DNA of 64,000 nucleotides from Liolophura sinensis (taxonomy: Eukaryota; Mollusca; Polyplacophora; Chitonida; Chitonidae): assembly GCF_032854445.1 (NCBI RefSeq), contig NC_088307.1, forward strand, positions 17,610,001 through 17,674,000, in the 5' to 3' direction. Positions 32,201 to 40,500 of this stretch are shown here, piece after piece; positions within the stretch are counted from its first letter, which is position 1, and each line of letters starts with the position of its first letter. The notes below the pieces were generated by a model. That model was not told the origin of the DNA, did no database searches, and worked only from the letters and a program-made list of their open reading frames with translations. Both the position numbers and the translations under genes were made by a program.

Positions 32201-34234
32201 CAACGACATTTAACTATATATATTTTCATTGTCAGCATACATGTACATACAAACCTAAGATATGATTAAGCTAACAATTACTTGACTAACTTGTGCTTTG
32301 TCAGAGGCAGCAAGGTTCTGGGCAACTGTTGCTTAGTATGATCCTGTGCTGGCTGACCCCCTGGATAGAGGTCCTTTGGACTTTCCCCATAGTCCTCCAG
32401 CATGTTGTACACTGTGACCACTGGAAGATCTGGGGGAAACAGGTTGTAATATACCAGATTAAGAGAATTCAGACGACATATCAAATGGAATTGTTATGAA
32501 TCAAAACAGATTCCCTATCTTGAACAGCAGACAAGAAACAGACAAACACTAACACTGCATATATTCAGATGAATAAATTGAATAAATTAAATTTATGAAG
32601 ATAATTGTGATGTTTAAATCCAACATGTTTTTTGCATGTTGTTATCCTAAGAGTTTTGTAAGAAAGCCTGGGTGGGTTATAAGTGCAAAAGCTGTGACAA
32701 TGATATCTGGTAACACAAAATGGATGAATTCAGAAATCCAATGTTAATGGTATGGTTAAAAAGCACTGAAAATACTCAGTAATAGCACCATATAGGTTAA
32801 CTGCAATAATTAAAAAAAATGTAAGTATAATGTCTCATTATAAGAAAATGACCCTTAACTACTGTAAGATTTACAAGACTCTCACCATCCTCATGTCCAT
32901 ACTTGGGGGCTTTTGGAGGAGAGATATTAGGAAGGCCTTTCTCCAGCCTCTCATTGGCTCTCCAGCATGCTGGGTGTTGACACAATGGACCACATGATGT
33001 CTCATCTACTATCCCTATCCCACGGATAAACTGACGGTTGTGGTGTTTCACAGCCTGCATTTTGCCCAACTCCAAACTGACACTGTCTTAAAATATACAT
33101 ATTAAGCAAATATTAAAAATTCTACAATTAATAAACATGTTCTATGTAGGCAGAAAAATTAAAACACACAACAGGTAAGAACAGTATATGTCCTAAAAAT
33201 CTGCCCCAAAAGTGGAATACAAAATTCACAAAATATTACTTTTGGTGCTGACATTTACACAGTTAAATACTACATATACCAAATAAACAGTTACATGTGG
33301 GTCTAGGCTGAAATACGTCTAATATGTGTTTAAAAAGTGTGCAGCATATATTTTTCTGCCTTACTTATATGTTATTGTTTCTAAGTAATGGGAGGGTTAT
33401 TCTTGTTCATTTATATGGGTTAACCTATAAGAATGCAATAACAGGCACTTTGACTTCACCTGCGGGTGTTATGATAGCAGGTGCTATGGTAGTGGGTGTT
33501 TTGGTTAACGGGTGTTTTTACCTGCACCTGTTTAACAACAAGTCAAATTGCAGTTGTCTTGAAATCAGTGGCGACTGAATAATCTGGAGGCTTCTTTACA
33601 GGAAATGATACTTTATTGTACAACTAATACAAAATTGTGTGCAGCAAGGTGAAGGGGAAGTGTTGCCATGTCAATAACCAGCTAGTGGTATGTGGAGCAC
33701 TTATTTGTGCTGCATTGGGTCCGTGGACACTTAAGTGAATGGCAAGGTGTCTGACTATATGTTGAGCAGTTATGAATATGGCCAAATGTGTATGAACCAA
33801 TATTATGGTCAGTGTCCATGTACTTTGACTAGGCCTGCTTGAAGTATCAAACATATAGGTAAATCAAACCCCATTGTTCTGAAGCCCAAATGCATATACT
33901 TTACTCTGCGTGTAAACACTGTAATTTAGGAACAGAAACTTATTTCGCCGACGTCAACTTTTCAACCACTAGTTGTCGTTGACATGACGAAGTGACATCC
34001 GTCAAACGGGACAAACACCAAATAACATGTCACAGATCATTTAAATCTCCATCTACCACGTACAACGGGAAAAACGAAAGCTTCGGTACCGTTTTGAAGT
34101 ATCTGTGATTCACTCAGGCCATCTTTTCATCCAAAAGCTGAAAAACTACACGAAGAGAGCAAATAAGTCACGCACGGCTTCGTCAGCTCGTTTCCAGTGC
34201 CGCCATATTGAAACAGCTTTCTTGACAACTTCAT
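18307..34234 (-). CDS. Unrecognised 1,218-residue Ser/Pro/acidic-rich protein, 12 exons
   Basis: Twelve exons on the - strand (listed separately) join without a phase break to 3,657 bases: 1,218 residues plus stop. I do not recognise the family. Residues about 20-85 hold a His/Cys-containing segment (KHHNRQFIRGIGI, then SCGPLCQHPACW) that might bind metal. Residues about 150-206 include NTWEQTFLAKQYYVWVPNP. Residues about 244-273 have an SRSRSP patch. Residues about 274-312 (INELLDLPREVLMKVLDHCQ, then LRCREKILAIVQRF) look like two amphipathic helices, the most globular-looking part. From about 400 on it is Ser/Thr/Pro-rich with many SP/TP sites, and around 930-975 strongly acidic (EEDAPQDDEES, DEEDDDEFSEAD). 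No signal peptide or membrane segment. It diverges from endophilin-B across 208 bp. A scaffold or regulatory protein is only a guess. Confidence 0.85.
21278..21412 (+). repeat. Dispersed repeat, copy 1
   Basis: Shares TTTTTGGGACA(T/C)CTGGTC, TCTCATTTCTAACACGGTTAG and TTACTTTTCCAGA in order with 22395-22527, at roughly 70-75% by eye. Confidence 0.55.
21550..21895. repeat. ~175-bp tandem duplication, two copies
   Basis: Copy one starts about 21550 and copy two about 21725. Shared in order: AATTTATG, CACACAGAGCATCAGCAATGGAATA-like, CTTTTTGAGAT(G/A)CCAT, TTTGTTTAAC(A/T)TTGAT. Confidence 0.6.
22061..22313 (+). repeat. V-SINE, near full length
   Basis: Head GGGGCCTCAGTGGCTCAGTT, B box AGTTCAAGTCC, a partly deleted V core (GTGGTTTTCCACCCACCATA) and a long (AATA)n tail. 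Confidence 0.83.
22395..22527 (+). repeat. Dispersed repeat, copy 2
   Basis: See copy at 21278-21412; ends at ACTTTCCCAAAAG. Confidence 0.5.
22665..22932 (-). CDS. Unrecognised gene, exon 11
   Basis: Acceptor GTTTTACAG before 22932, donor GTCAGT after 22665. Reads SLRGVTYLPPAERFICPDPP, LGTPMSMGLQRSLTKSSGFR, then a Glu-rich stretch to TESSASSVTQPDSPPG. Confidence 0.9.
23035..23212 (-). repeat. MITE-like family B copy, reverse orientation
   Basis: CACATATGAAAAAGGAACTT, TTAGATTGGCCAATTCCAGG, GTCTACACAGAATAAAGCCC and the end AAAGGTTGAAGAATTCC. Confidence 0.6.
23380..23595 (+). repeat. MITE-like family A copy, diverged
   Basis: CATTTTCCTGATTCCTGACG, TTTTGAGGTGTGCTTGGAAC, ATGATATTCTACTGGAAAAT, GTGACATTTATTTGC and a decayed terminal AAAATTTTAGATTATTTTGG. 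Same order as 62961-63174. Confidence 0.6.
23755..23805. repeat. Short direct duplication
   Basis: AGGCACTGTAATCCACCCCA occurs at 23735 and again at 23766, each followed by GCTTG(C/T)CACCA. Confidence 0.7.
23936..24150 (-). repeat. V-SINE close to a splice donor
   Basis: On the - strand it runs from GGCCGCTGTGAGTTCAAGTC through the core to (AATA)n. It begins about 20 bases after the donor of exon 10 of the unrecognised gene and lies in the sense orientation. First half of the head is missing. Confidence 0.8.
24172..24341 (-). CDS. Unrecognised gene, exon 10
   Basis: Acceptor TTGTACAG before 24341, donor GTACGC after 24172. Reads PSIPLTERSTITSEGNRSDH, GTTINVNIPSHRSETTDMLM, GRGETNFREAHNSGPE. 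A V-SINE in the sense orientation begins only about 20 bases past the donor. Confidence 0.88.
24661..24783 (-). CDS. Unrecognised gene, exon 9
   Basis: Acceptor GTTGTCAG before 24783, donor GTGAGT after 24661. Reads AGSLDNFKMSSVSLGLPELP then SGVRTTRAFNYTNLGLDFTL. Phase 1 on both sides. Confidence 0.88.
24784..25487. other. Intron of the unrecognised gene
   Basis: A short stretch near 25090-25130 (AACATATATAAGAATACTGC) resembles 27640-27690; otherwise nothing recognisable. Confidence 0.45.
25488..25692 (+). repeat. V-SINE, head truncated
   Basis: Begins at the B box GTGAGTTCAAGTCCAGCTCA and is complete to ACACCAATCAGATAAATAAA. Confidence 0.8.
25747..26033 (-). CDS. Unrecognised gene, exon 8
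   Basis: Acceptor ATTTTCAG before 26033, donor GTAAGA after 25747. 95 full codons: DLRCREKILAIVQRFMPGYQ, TSPTRKPSARSEVLKQSKVQ, CQPVFQLDQFVESELKQPDS, SKYRHALPAIGT. The start continues the helical region of exon 7. Confidence 0.9.
26100..26868. repeat. 43-bp tandem array in an intron
   Basis: About 18 units containing CATCCTGTATCTTTTAACAT then GGGCCCATTGTTCAAATTTT-like. Variants alternate between GGGCCCATTG and GGGTCAGTTG. Lies between exons 7 and 8 of the unrecognised gene. Confidence 0.9.
27001..27066 (-). CDS. Unrecognised gene, exon 7
   Basis: Acceptor GTTCACAG before 27066, donor GTATGT after 27001. Only 66 bases, reading INELLDLPREVLMKVLDHCQ then P. Probable amphipathic helix pair with the start of the next exon. 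Confidence 0.87.
27729..27902 (-). repeat. MITE-like family B copy, reverse orientation
   Basis: Begins TCTAATTCCTCAACTTTTTC, contains TTTCAGGGCTTCACAAAAAA and CAGTCTACACTGAACAATGC, and ends GATGTTACAGTAGAG. Confidence 0.6.
27968..28059 (-). CDS. Unrecognised gene, exon 6
   Basis: Acceptor TGACACAG before 28059, donor GTAAGT after 27968. Reads RRHTQSRSRSPYRYFSSSPR then QPGLDEVDIE; a short basic SR/SP patch that could be phosphorylated (inference). Confidence 0.87.
28060..30714. other. Intron of the unrecognised gene
   Basis: Contains one V-SINE (29171-29403). The remaining 28060-29170 and 29404-30714 are AT-rich and show nothing recognisable. Confidence 0.6.
29171..29403 (+). repeat. V-SINE lacking the V core
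   Basis: Head CAGGGCTCACATGGCCGAGG, B box AGTTCAAGTCC, then a deletion from CAGCAACCT straight to CCCAGATATGATACTGGTCG, and a normal tail with (AATA)n. The conserved V core itself is missing. Confidence 0.78.
30715..30823 (-). CDS. Unrecognised gene, exon 5
   Basis: Acceptor is AAAG after a long T tract (a non-CAG acceptor), donor GTGAGT after 30715. Reads LEAGRSCSGPRKITPRDMTE then ELIPRCIEDAREANFT. Phase 2 in, 0 out. Confidence 0.85.
31288..31512 (-). CDS. Unrecognised gene, exon 4
   Basis: Acceptor ATTTTCAG before 31512, donor GTACAG after 31288. 75 codons: KTLATCPANSPHLSDSPQAI, SAPPKKSAVAVKNVEVQEVF, DLEDLSNTWEQTFLAKQYYV, WVPNPNWKPRSAQA. The aromatic end is the least disordered-looking part. 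Confidence 0.88.
31873..32130 (-). repeat. V-SINE, reverse orientation, internally deleted
   Basis: (TTTA)n, GATTGGTGTTTTACGCCGTA, a deletion within the core (ACTTATATGGTGGGAGCAGA), and the reverse head ending GCAAAGGAGGCCCC. Confidence 0.8.
32291..32429 (-). CDS. Unrecognised gene, exon 3
   Basis: Acceptor TTCCCCCAG before 32429, donor GTTAGT after 32291 (weaker than consensus). Reads LPVVTVYNMLEDYGESPKDL then YPGGQPAQDHTKQQLPRTLL and PLTKHK. Phases 1 in and 2 out match both neighbours. Confidence 0.82.
32886..33082 (-). CDS. Unrecognised gene, exon 2
   Basis: Acceptor TAAGACAG before 33082, donor GTGAGA after 32886. Reads VSLELGKMQAVKHHNRQFIR, then GIGIVDETSCGPLCQHPACW and GLPNISPPKAPKYGHED. 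The Cys/His cluster (C-x3-C-x-H-x2-C) could be a small metal site; that is inference. Confidence 0.82.
33083..34175. other. Proposed first intron of the unrecognised gene
   Basis: Near 33180-33240 a short stretch (TTACTTTTGGTGCTGACATT) resembles MITE-like family A. Repeated GGGTGTT words occur at 33465-33520. Otherwise nothing. Confidence 0.4.
34176..34234 (-). CDS. Unrecognised gene, proposed exon 1 with start codon
   Basis: ATG at 34234-34232 is directly preceded by an in-frame TGA, so it would be the first Met. It reads MKLSRKLFQYGGTGNELTK and ends two bases into a Pro codon at donor GTGCGT (34175). The phase matches exon 2 exactly. The start context is poor (T at -3), and an out-of-frame ATGGCGGC with a better context lies inside it but stops after seven codons. 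This is the least certain exon of the gene. Confidence 0.5.
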
Positions 34235-34442
34235 TCAGCACAGACAGCCTTAGCTGTTTACCATTGGAGGATATTATTTCAGCGTAGATACGCTACGAAT
34301 AGTACTCACCATCATTACATTTACTCAATTAAAACATAACTTATTTATAAAATTTCTCCTTTTTTTAAAATCCAACCGAGAAGGCGGAAATATTCAGTGC
34401 ATACTATGCGGAAGTTATTGGCGGTATATAAACGTATCATTG
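34235..34442. promoter_or_regulatory. Compact bidirectional promoter between the unrecognised gene and endophilin-B
   Basis: Only 208 bases separate the proposed start codons. Seen here: a perfect 6+6 palindrome with a 2-base spacer (AGCGTA-GA-TACGCT, 34281-34294), an E2F-like GGCGGAAA (34383-34390), an ETS-like GCGGAAGT (34408-34415), and TATATAAA (34425-34432). ETS sites are common in metazoan bidirectional promoters. The TATA-like box ends only 10 bases before the endophilin-B ATG, too close to place a start site upstream of that ATG if it works at the usual distance. Confidence 0.55.
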
Positions 34443-34520
34443 ATGGAGACTGAGTCATTCAGCGCAAAGATGAAGAAGTTTGCAGCTGGTGCCTCCACCT
34501 ATTTAAATAGGGTTGTTCAG
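34443..34520 (+). CDS. SH3GLB1: Endophilin-B exon 1 with start codon
   Basis: ATG at 34443, donor GTAGGG at 34521, 26 codons, phase 0. Reads METESFSAKMKKFAAGASTY then LNRVVQ. A second Met (34470, MKKFAAG) aligns with the MKKLA-type starts of endophilin-B and could be the real start if transcription begins near 34455. Confidence 0.88.
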
Positions 34521-37500
34521 GTAGGGCCATTTCTGTGGCATTCAGCGCAAATTTTGTTGCGTTCGATATATTGCAAATGTGCAAACGCGTCATGCCTGGC
34601 TGGCAAAATTTTATAAAGGGAACTTTAAATCAGAGTGTCTAGTTGTCACTGCAGTCTACAGTACACAACTACTCAGGCGTGACGTTCGAAATAGCACGAG
34701 ACTGTCAACCAAGTCTTGTCATTTGGCATCATGCTATCGATAAGATATGCAACAGATAGCATTTTTCTGAGGCTTTAAATTACCCTGAATATATCGAGTT
34801 AGAAGAGTTAAACGTGATTCATCTGTTTGCACGATTCTTCGAACCATCAGCAGTTTGATGGTGCAAACATTTGACCGTAACTTGAAATTGGGAAAGGTAG
34901 AGTGTTCTGTCTGAAATTTTCCACATCATGTGACAGTCACATTGAAATACCCATCTGCATCAAGATTCATTCAGATACCAACTGCCATCTATTTGCTGAA
35001 ATTTACTGTTGGGTTGTAGGACTTTCCTCTTGAAATTGGGAAAGTGAAACTGGGTAGACCTATAAGCTTGTCTGCTTTCGTTTGATGTGCTTTCTTAATA
35101 TCAGTCAGTTGGAAACTTCTGGAGGTTTATCTAAAACATGTGCACATGATACTGACTGATGTTCAGCCTGGATGAATGGACATGTACTTAGTGTATATGT
35201 TTAGGGATCAGTCTAGTATGACTGATTATATGTTCCATTTATCATTAATAGCCCTTCCCTGAAGTTGGACCAGCTCATCATATGAGTAGGCAGGCTTTGT
35301 TCATTTCAAAGTGTGCATGGAAAAGTAACTCCCAATACGTACCCACAAAGTTAGTTAGAAAGATATGGATAACCAGTGGAAGTACTTTGTTTGAATGAAC
35401 ATTTACATGAACAAGAAAATGAAAATGTGCAAAGCGAGGATGTTATCCACTGCTTTCCCTTAACCTTTTTTTCAGTTGCCTTAACTGATAAGCTTGGCTG
35501 CTGTGCCAGTCACAATAAAGGTAGCTTATAATTTCTCTTCTTGATGGTTAACTTACATGAAATTATGTTTTATAATCTCACAATATCTTGTCTTTTTTTG
35601 CCAACAGTTTACTGAAGAAAAGATTGGCTCGGCAGAAAAAACAGAACTAGATGCACATTTTGAAAATTTAATACAGCGGGCGGAAAAAACCAAAGTATGG
35701 ACAGAAAAAATTTTACGCCAGACAGAGACGGTGTTACAACCCAATCCCAGTATGTTATATATATTATAAGTTTTTATTTATTACTTCTCTGGTAATTTTT
35801 CTGTTATTTGAAAACATACATATACATTTGTACAGGGTAACATGTAATGTTATGATTGCAGGCCTTGGATTAATGGAAGCCTCAGGGGTCATTGTGTGGC
35901 AGTATAAATGCGTTTTATCATTTGTTTGATGAAGGCTTTGATGTCCTGGTTGTTTTTACATGATCTTTTACATCAGACATGAAGAAAGAGTATAGTCTTC
36001 ATATTTATCTGAGCTTCATATGAAACTGTTTACTACAGTAATTCTTCAACCATATCGCATGTTTGCAAGGTGTTTATTCAAGCATATGCTGAAGGCATTA
36101 TTCTGTGTTGACTGATAAAATTATACCTTTTGTGAAGGCCTGGAACTGGCCAATGCAACCAATGTTGATTTGTCTCAAAATCAGATTAAAAATGTGCAAA
36201 AAATTGCACTGAAAGTTGCTCTTTCATATGCGAAAAGATTGAGGAGTTAGAGTAAATAAGACGTTCATTTGTGAAAGTTTGCATTCGCAGATCTTTCAAA
36301 GAATTTTATTTGCACTGTTTTAATTGAATTATGTGTGTTTCAGTTTCCATGCAGTAATCAAATTCAGACTGCCACACCCATGACAGGACATACATGTAGT
36401 TTTGGAATGATTGTGTATCCATGTGATTTTGTGCTTTATTGAGTATTAATTGTGTTTGCAGACAGTCGAATGGAGGATTTGTTTTACGAGAAGCTGGACA
36501 AGCCAAAGAGAGAGCGTGTCACAAACTTTGATCAGTTGGGTCAGTTCATGGTGGATGCTGGCAATGATTTTGGTCCTGGCACAGCCTATGGTAGGTGAAA
36601 CATAGCCAATGAATGTGGTACAGACTTGGAAGTTTAGCGAATGAATATGGCGGCAACTCAAACTTTCACCTCCCTCCCATCCATGGCAATGAAACTCTCC
36701 ATCCTTAGCTTATTTCCTTGGTTGAATTTTAACGCTGTTTTCTTAATTTAGATGTACTACCTTCACTGACAAAAGTAATTACATCTCACTCACTGTCTGG
36801 TTGTCATGTTATCTGCAAGACCTTCACAGGTACTCATTATCGACAGCGAGTTGAAAAGTCTCTTAACGTATTTCTTGTTTTTAATATATCTGAGTTCAGG
36901 CTTTGATAATATTCTGAAAAGCAGGATGCTTCCATTGCCATCTGTAGGCAGGACATAAATCTTCAAATATAAAACCATCAAGTAGGATATAAGGAAAGCT
37001 TGTTTTTGTAAATTTGGGTACCTCAAGCTAGGACCTCGTTTCAAGGCCAATTAAATGGTGTCGAATCTATATGGTGATTTCTTTGGGTTTTTTTGTGAGA
37101 GAGAGTGATGGACTCGGTGTCTCCCTGAACACCAGAATTTTTAAAAAAAAGGCCCACGTTCCAGATGGATTGTTATCATGCATGGAATAGGCCTTTGTCT
37201 TTGTTTTTGATGTACTTACCCAAATTCATTCTCCCCAGATTTTTGATTTTGTCAGGTGTGTCTTACTAGCACATGTGCACCTAGACTTTGTTTCATGAGT
37301 GTTAGGTGTGGGAATGAAATGCCACGCCTCAAATTCTTACTTTCAGCAGCCAATGAAATGGTTACTTTTGCTCTTGCCACAATATGGTTGCAATATCTCC
37401 CAAGGGAAATTAAGTCGTAGTCATGCAGATATTCATTCCAGGACAACTATATTCTTTGTATAGTTGTCTTCCCCCTTAAAACTGACTACTGTGGTATGTT

Positions 37501-40500
37501 AAAGTGGAATATTCTCGAATATGACGCGTATGGTATAAAGTACCATTTCGGGAAATATAAACAGTATGTGCCCTTCATTGATGACAATTATTTTCATTTT
37601 TGGATGCAACTTATACACTCCAGTATAATGTATTTTGACCTATAAACACAACAGTGATCAGCTGTTTTAGCGTTCTTCATAACATTGTAACCTCATCAAT
37701 CATATACACGTATACTCACTAGACTAAAACTGTATTTGATCTAAAAATTCTAAAGTTTTTAGAAGCAATTAAATGTTATAAAACAATACTTTAGCTGATG
37801 AAAGTTAGGTTTTTTCCAGTAAGATATCATCTTACCTACCGAATAAATCTCAAAACACCATTTTAACATCAACAGAACTGTCAGAATCAGACAAAATGAG
37901 TATCTCAGTGATGGACGAAATTTGAGTTCAAATACAGTAGATGTACATGTATTAGACACTTTCTCAGTGTGGTTGTGTGCAGCAGTATGTATAGTGTATA
38001 AGGCATGGTGAATATATGTACATCATATAGATTTCACCAACTCCTTTTTATGATAGCTGGCTCACCTGACACTGGTTAGGTATATTGATTAGTTTTCATG
38101 CAAGAGCACCTGTTGCTCCTGTGTACACTGCACAAAAGAGCTGCATGCGTGCCACAGGCAGACGGCACGTCTTCTAACATATTCTGCTCTGCAATGTCTG
38201 GTCTTCCATGAGCAATGCCTCCCCATTTATGTTACATGTATAAACGTTGTCATTGTCTTCAGTTATCATTTTGATTGCCTTTATTATTACCTGCACAAAC
38301 CAATCACCCATAGCAGACATGAAAATATCACATCACTCTTTCAAGTCAAAGGCAACATCCAGTGCTCGTGTACTCATTGTGTTAGAAAATGAACTCGCAA
38401 AAATTGAAACTGTTTCCATTCCTGTTTGGGAAGGCCAGAAATAATTTTGCAATGCGCTGGATTACACCAGTAGACACGTTGTAACAGCTGAAACCCCCAC
38501 AGAAGACACCCTCGTATATCTCTGTTCCATCCATCATGATATTCTTTGCTTAGGACAGTCCCAGTGAATTTGCCTTCGCTGGTCAGGAACAGGTTGCCAG
38601 TGATCCCAGATCATCATCCTGTAACTGGGTTGACCAGTTAACATCCTGTCCCATACAAGTATCTTGACCAAAGAGCGAAAAAATGCCAAGACTGTCAGAT
38701 GTAAAAGTCATGGGTATACCCTACGTTGGGTTTGAACCTGTGTCTTCTAAGGGAATTGCATTTTGCTCCCATAATTCGATAAAAAATATTGCTGTGGTTT
38801 TGTAAATAAGATAGGGTCAAAATGAAAATATTATACGTTTGATGTTTCGCGACCAACCCTTCAAAAAGACCCCATGCGAAATTCTGTTTTCCTGTTTTTA
38901 CAGATGCCAAATTATTTTAATTCATTTCATTTGATATTTTTTTCTTCGCTGATGGTTTGAAATGTCGGTCTGTTTATACAGGTAATGGGTACACTTTCGA
39001 GACATACAATTTCATAAAATCCTGTCTAAGGATGGCTGATATTTACTGATACGCGGAGACGGCTGAGATCCTTAGCCCAGACGACATGTACACCCGATCA
39101 TGACACTGTATCTGTATTCAGCCACCCCATCGGCAAAACCTCACTGCATACTCAATACTTAATATACAAACCCGACAGACATGGTCTTTCCGCAAGCTTA
39201 GACATTTATGGACCTTTTGCAACCATTGACACTGACCTTTATTCGATATTTCCTCAAAACCTAAAATTTGAAGATAAGGTCTGCTTTAAGCTACTCACCA
39301 CGTGATGCTGTCTTCCGGATTGACCTAAATTGGTATGTCAGTCACGCTGACGTCTTTTGACAGTCTGACATCGTGTAAAAAGTCTACCAATCTGTAGAAC
39401 AGCTCAGCATGCAGAGGTGGACAACAACATTATTTTGAAAGCTAATTGTTGAGTGAAGTAGAAGTGTGAAGTGCCAGATGCTTTTAAAATGACGCTGTGA
39501 CTGCAAGGGGTTGTTTTTGTACCACCTAAACGTCATCCACGTGCACATGTGGCGCGCGAAAACAATAGCTGCACGTTTAATTCAGTCATGGACTGGTATT
39601 TTCACATGCTCACACCCCGCTCTACTGGACCTAAATTGTTGAGTTAAATTTTGTCTTAATACTCATAAAAACGTCAAACACCTGTTAGTTTTATTGTAAA
39701 GATCCCCAAATATTGGGTGACATAATTTAGTACTGTATTCTGATCAACATTGAGGAAGTTTGATTGTGATCCGTCATTTCAACAGGATTCTTCTGTTTGT
39801 TCTTCAGAACAGATTGTTCTTCCCTTCTGCAAGACAAAAAAAAAACTGACCTACCTGCCCCCTTCTGTTATAAAGGGGTTGTAACGTCAAACAAACAATA
39901 TTTTAATTTTGGCCGAGAAATAAAGAGATCAGAATATCATGTTATAGAAGTTGAATGAAGACATTTGAAGGGGATTCTTGAGTACGGCGTAAAACACCAA
40001 TCAAATAACATAAATATGGGGGGGGGGGGGGGGCGGCATGTATTGGAATTGGATATGGGGATTGCAAAATGAGTACACAGAGTACAAAAGTCTGACTTGT
40101 ACACTCTTGTACAGCACTTGTGAATAACGTATGTAAATCAAGTCCCCATATATGTTATTGGAGTCCTGCTATGTCACTGTGTGCTACTGTAGGAGAGCGA
40201 GTCTACAATCCGGTTTACATGCATGTTAATGGTTGATCAGTGTGGTACTAGAGATTTGGAGCAGCTGGTGCATGGTCACATCTGCCTGGCAGCTGGACAT
40301 TTTACTACACGTGTTCATTCTCTAATGTGCGCTAGCCCAGCGTAATGACTGAGGAGCCTCTCACCAGTGTGGTCGCTGTGAGTTCAAGTCCAGCTCGTGG
40401 ACTTCCTCTACGGCCGTACGTGGGAAAGTCTGTCAGCAGCCTGCAGATGGTCGTGGGTTAAAAGAGGCTGTGTGAGAGATTTGTGGTGAAAAATCCACAT

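Noticed and set aside
34204-34206. ATGGCGGC as the start of the unrecognised gene
   Set aside because: Its frame stops after seven codons with no donor before the stop; the ATG at 34234 gives the phase that exon 2 needs.
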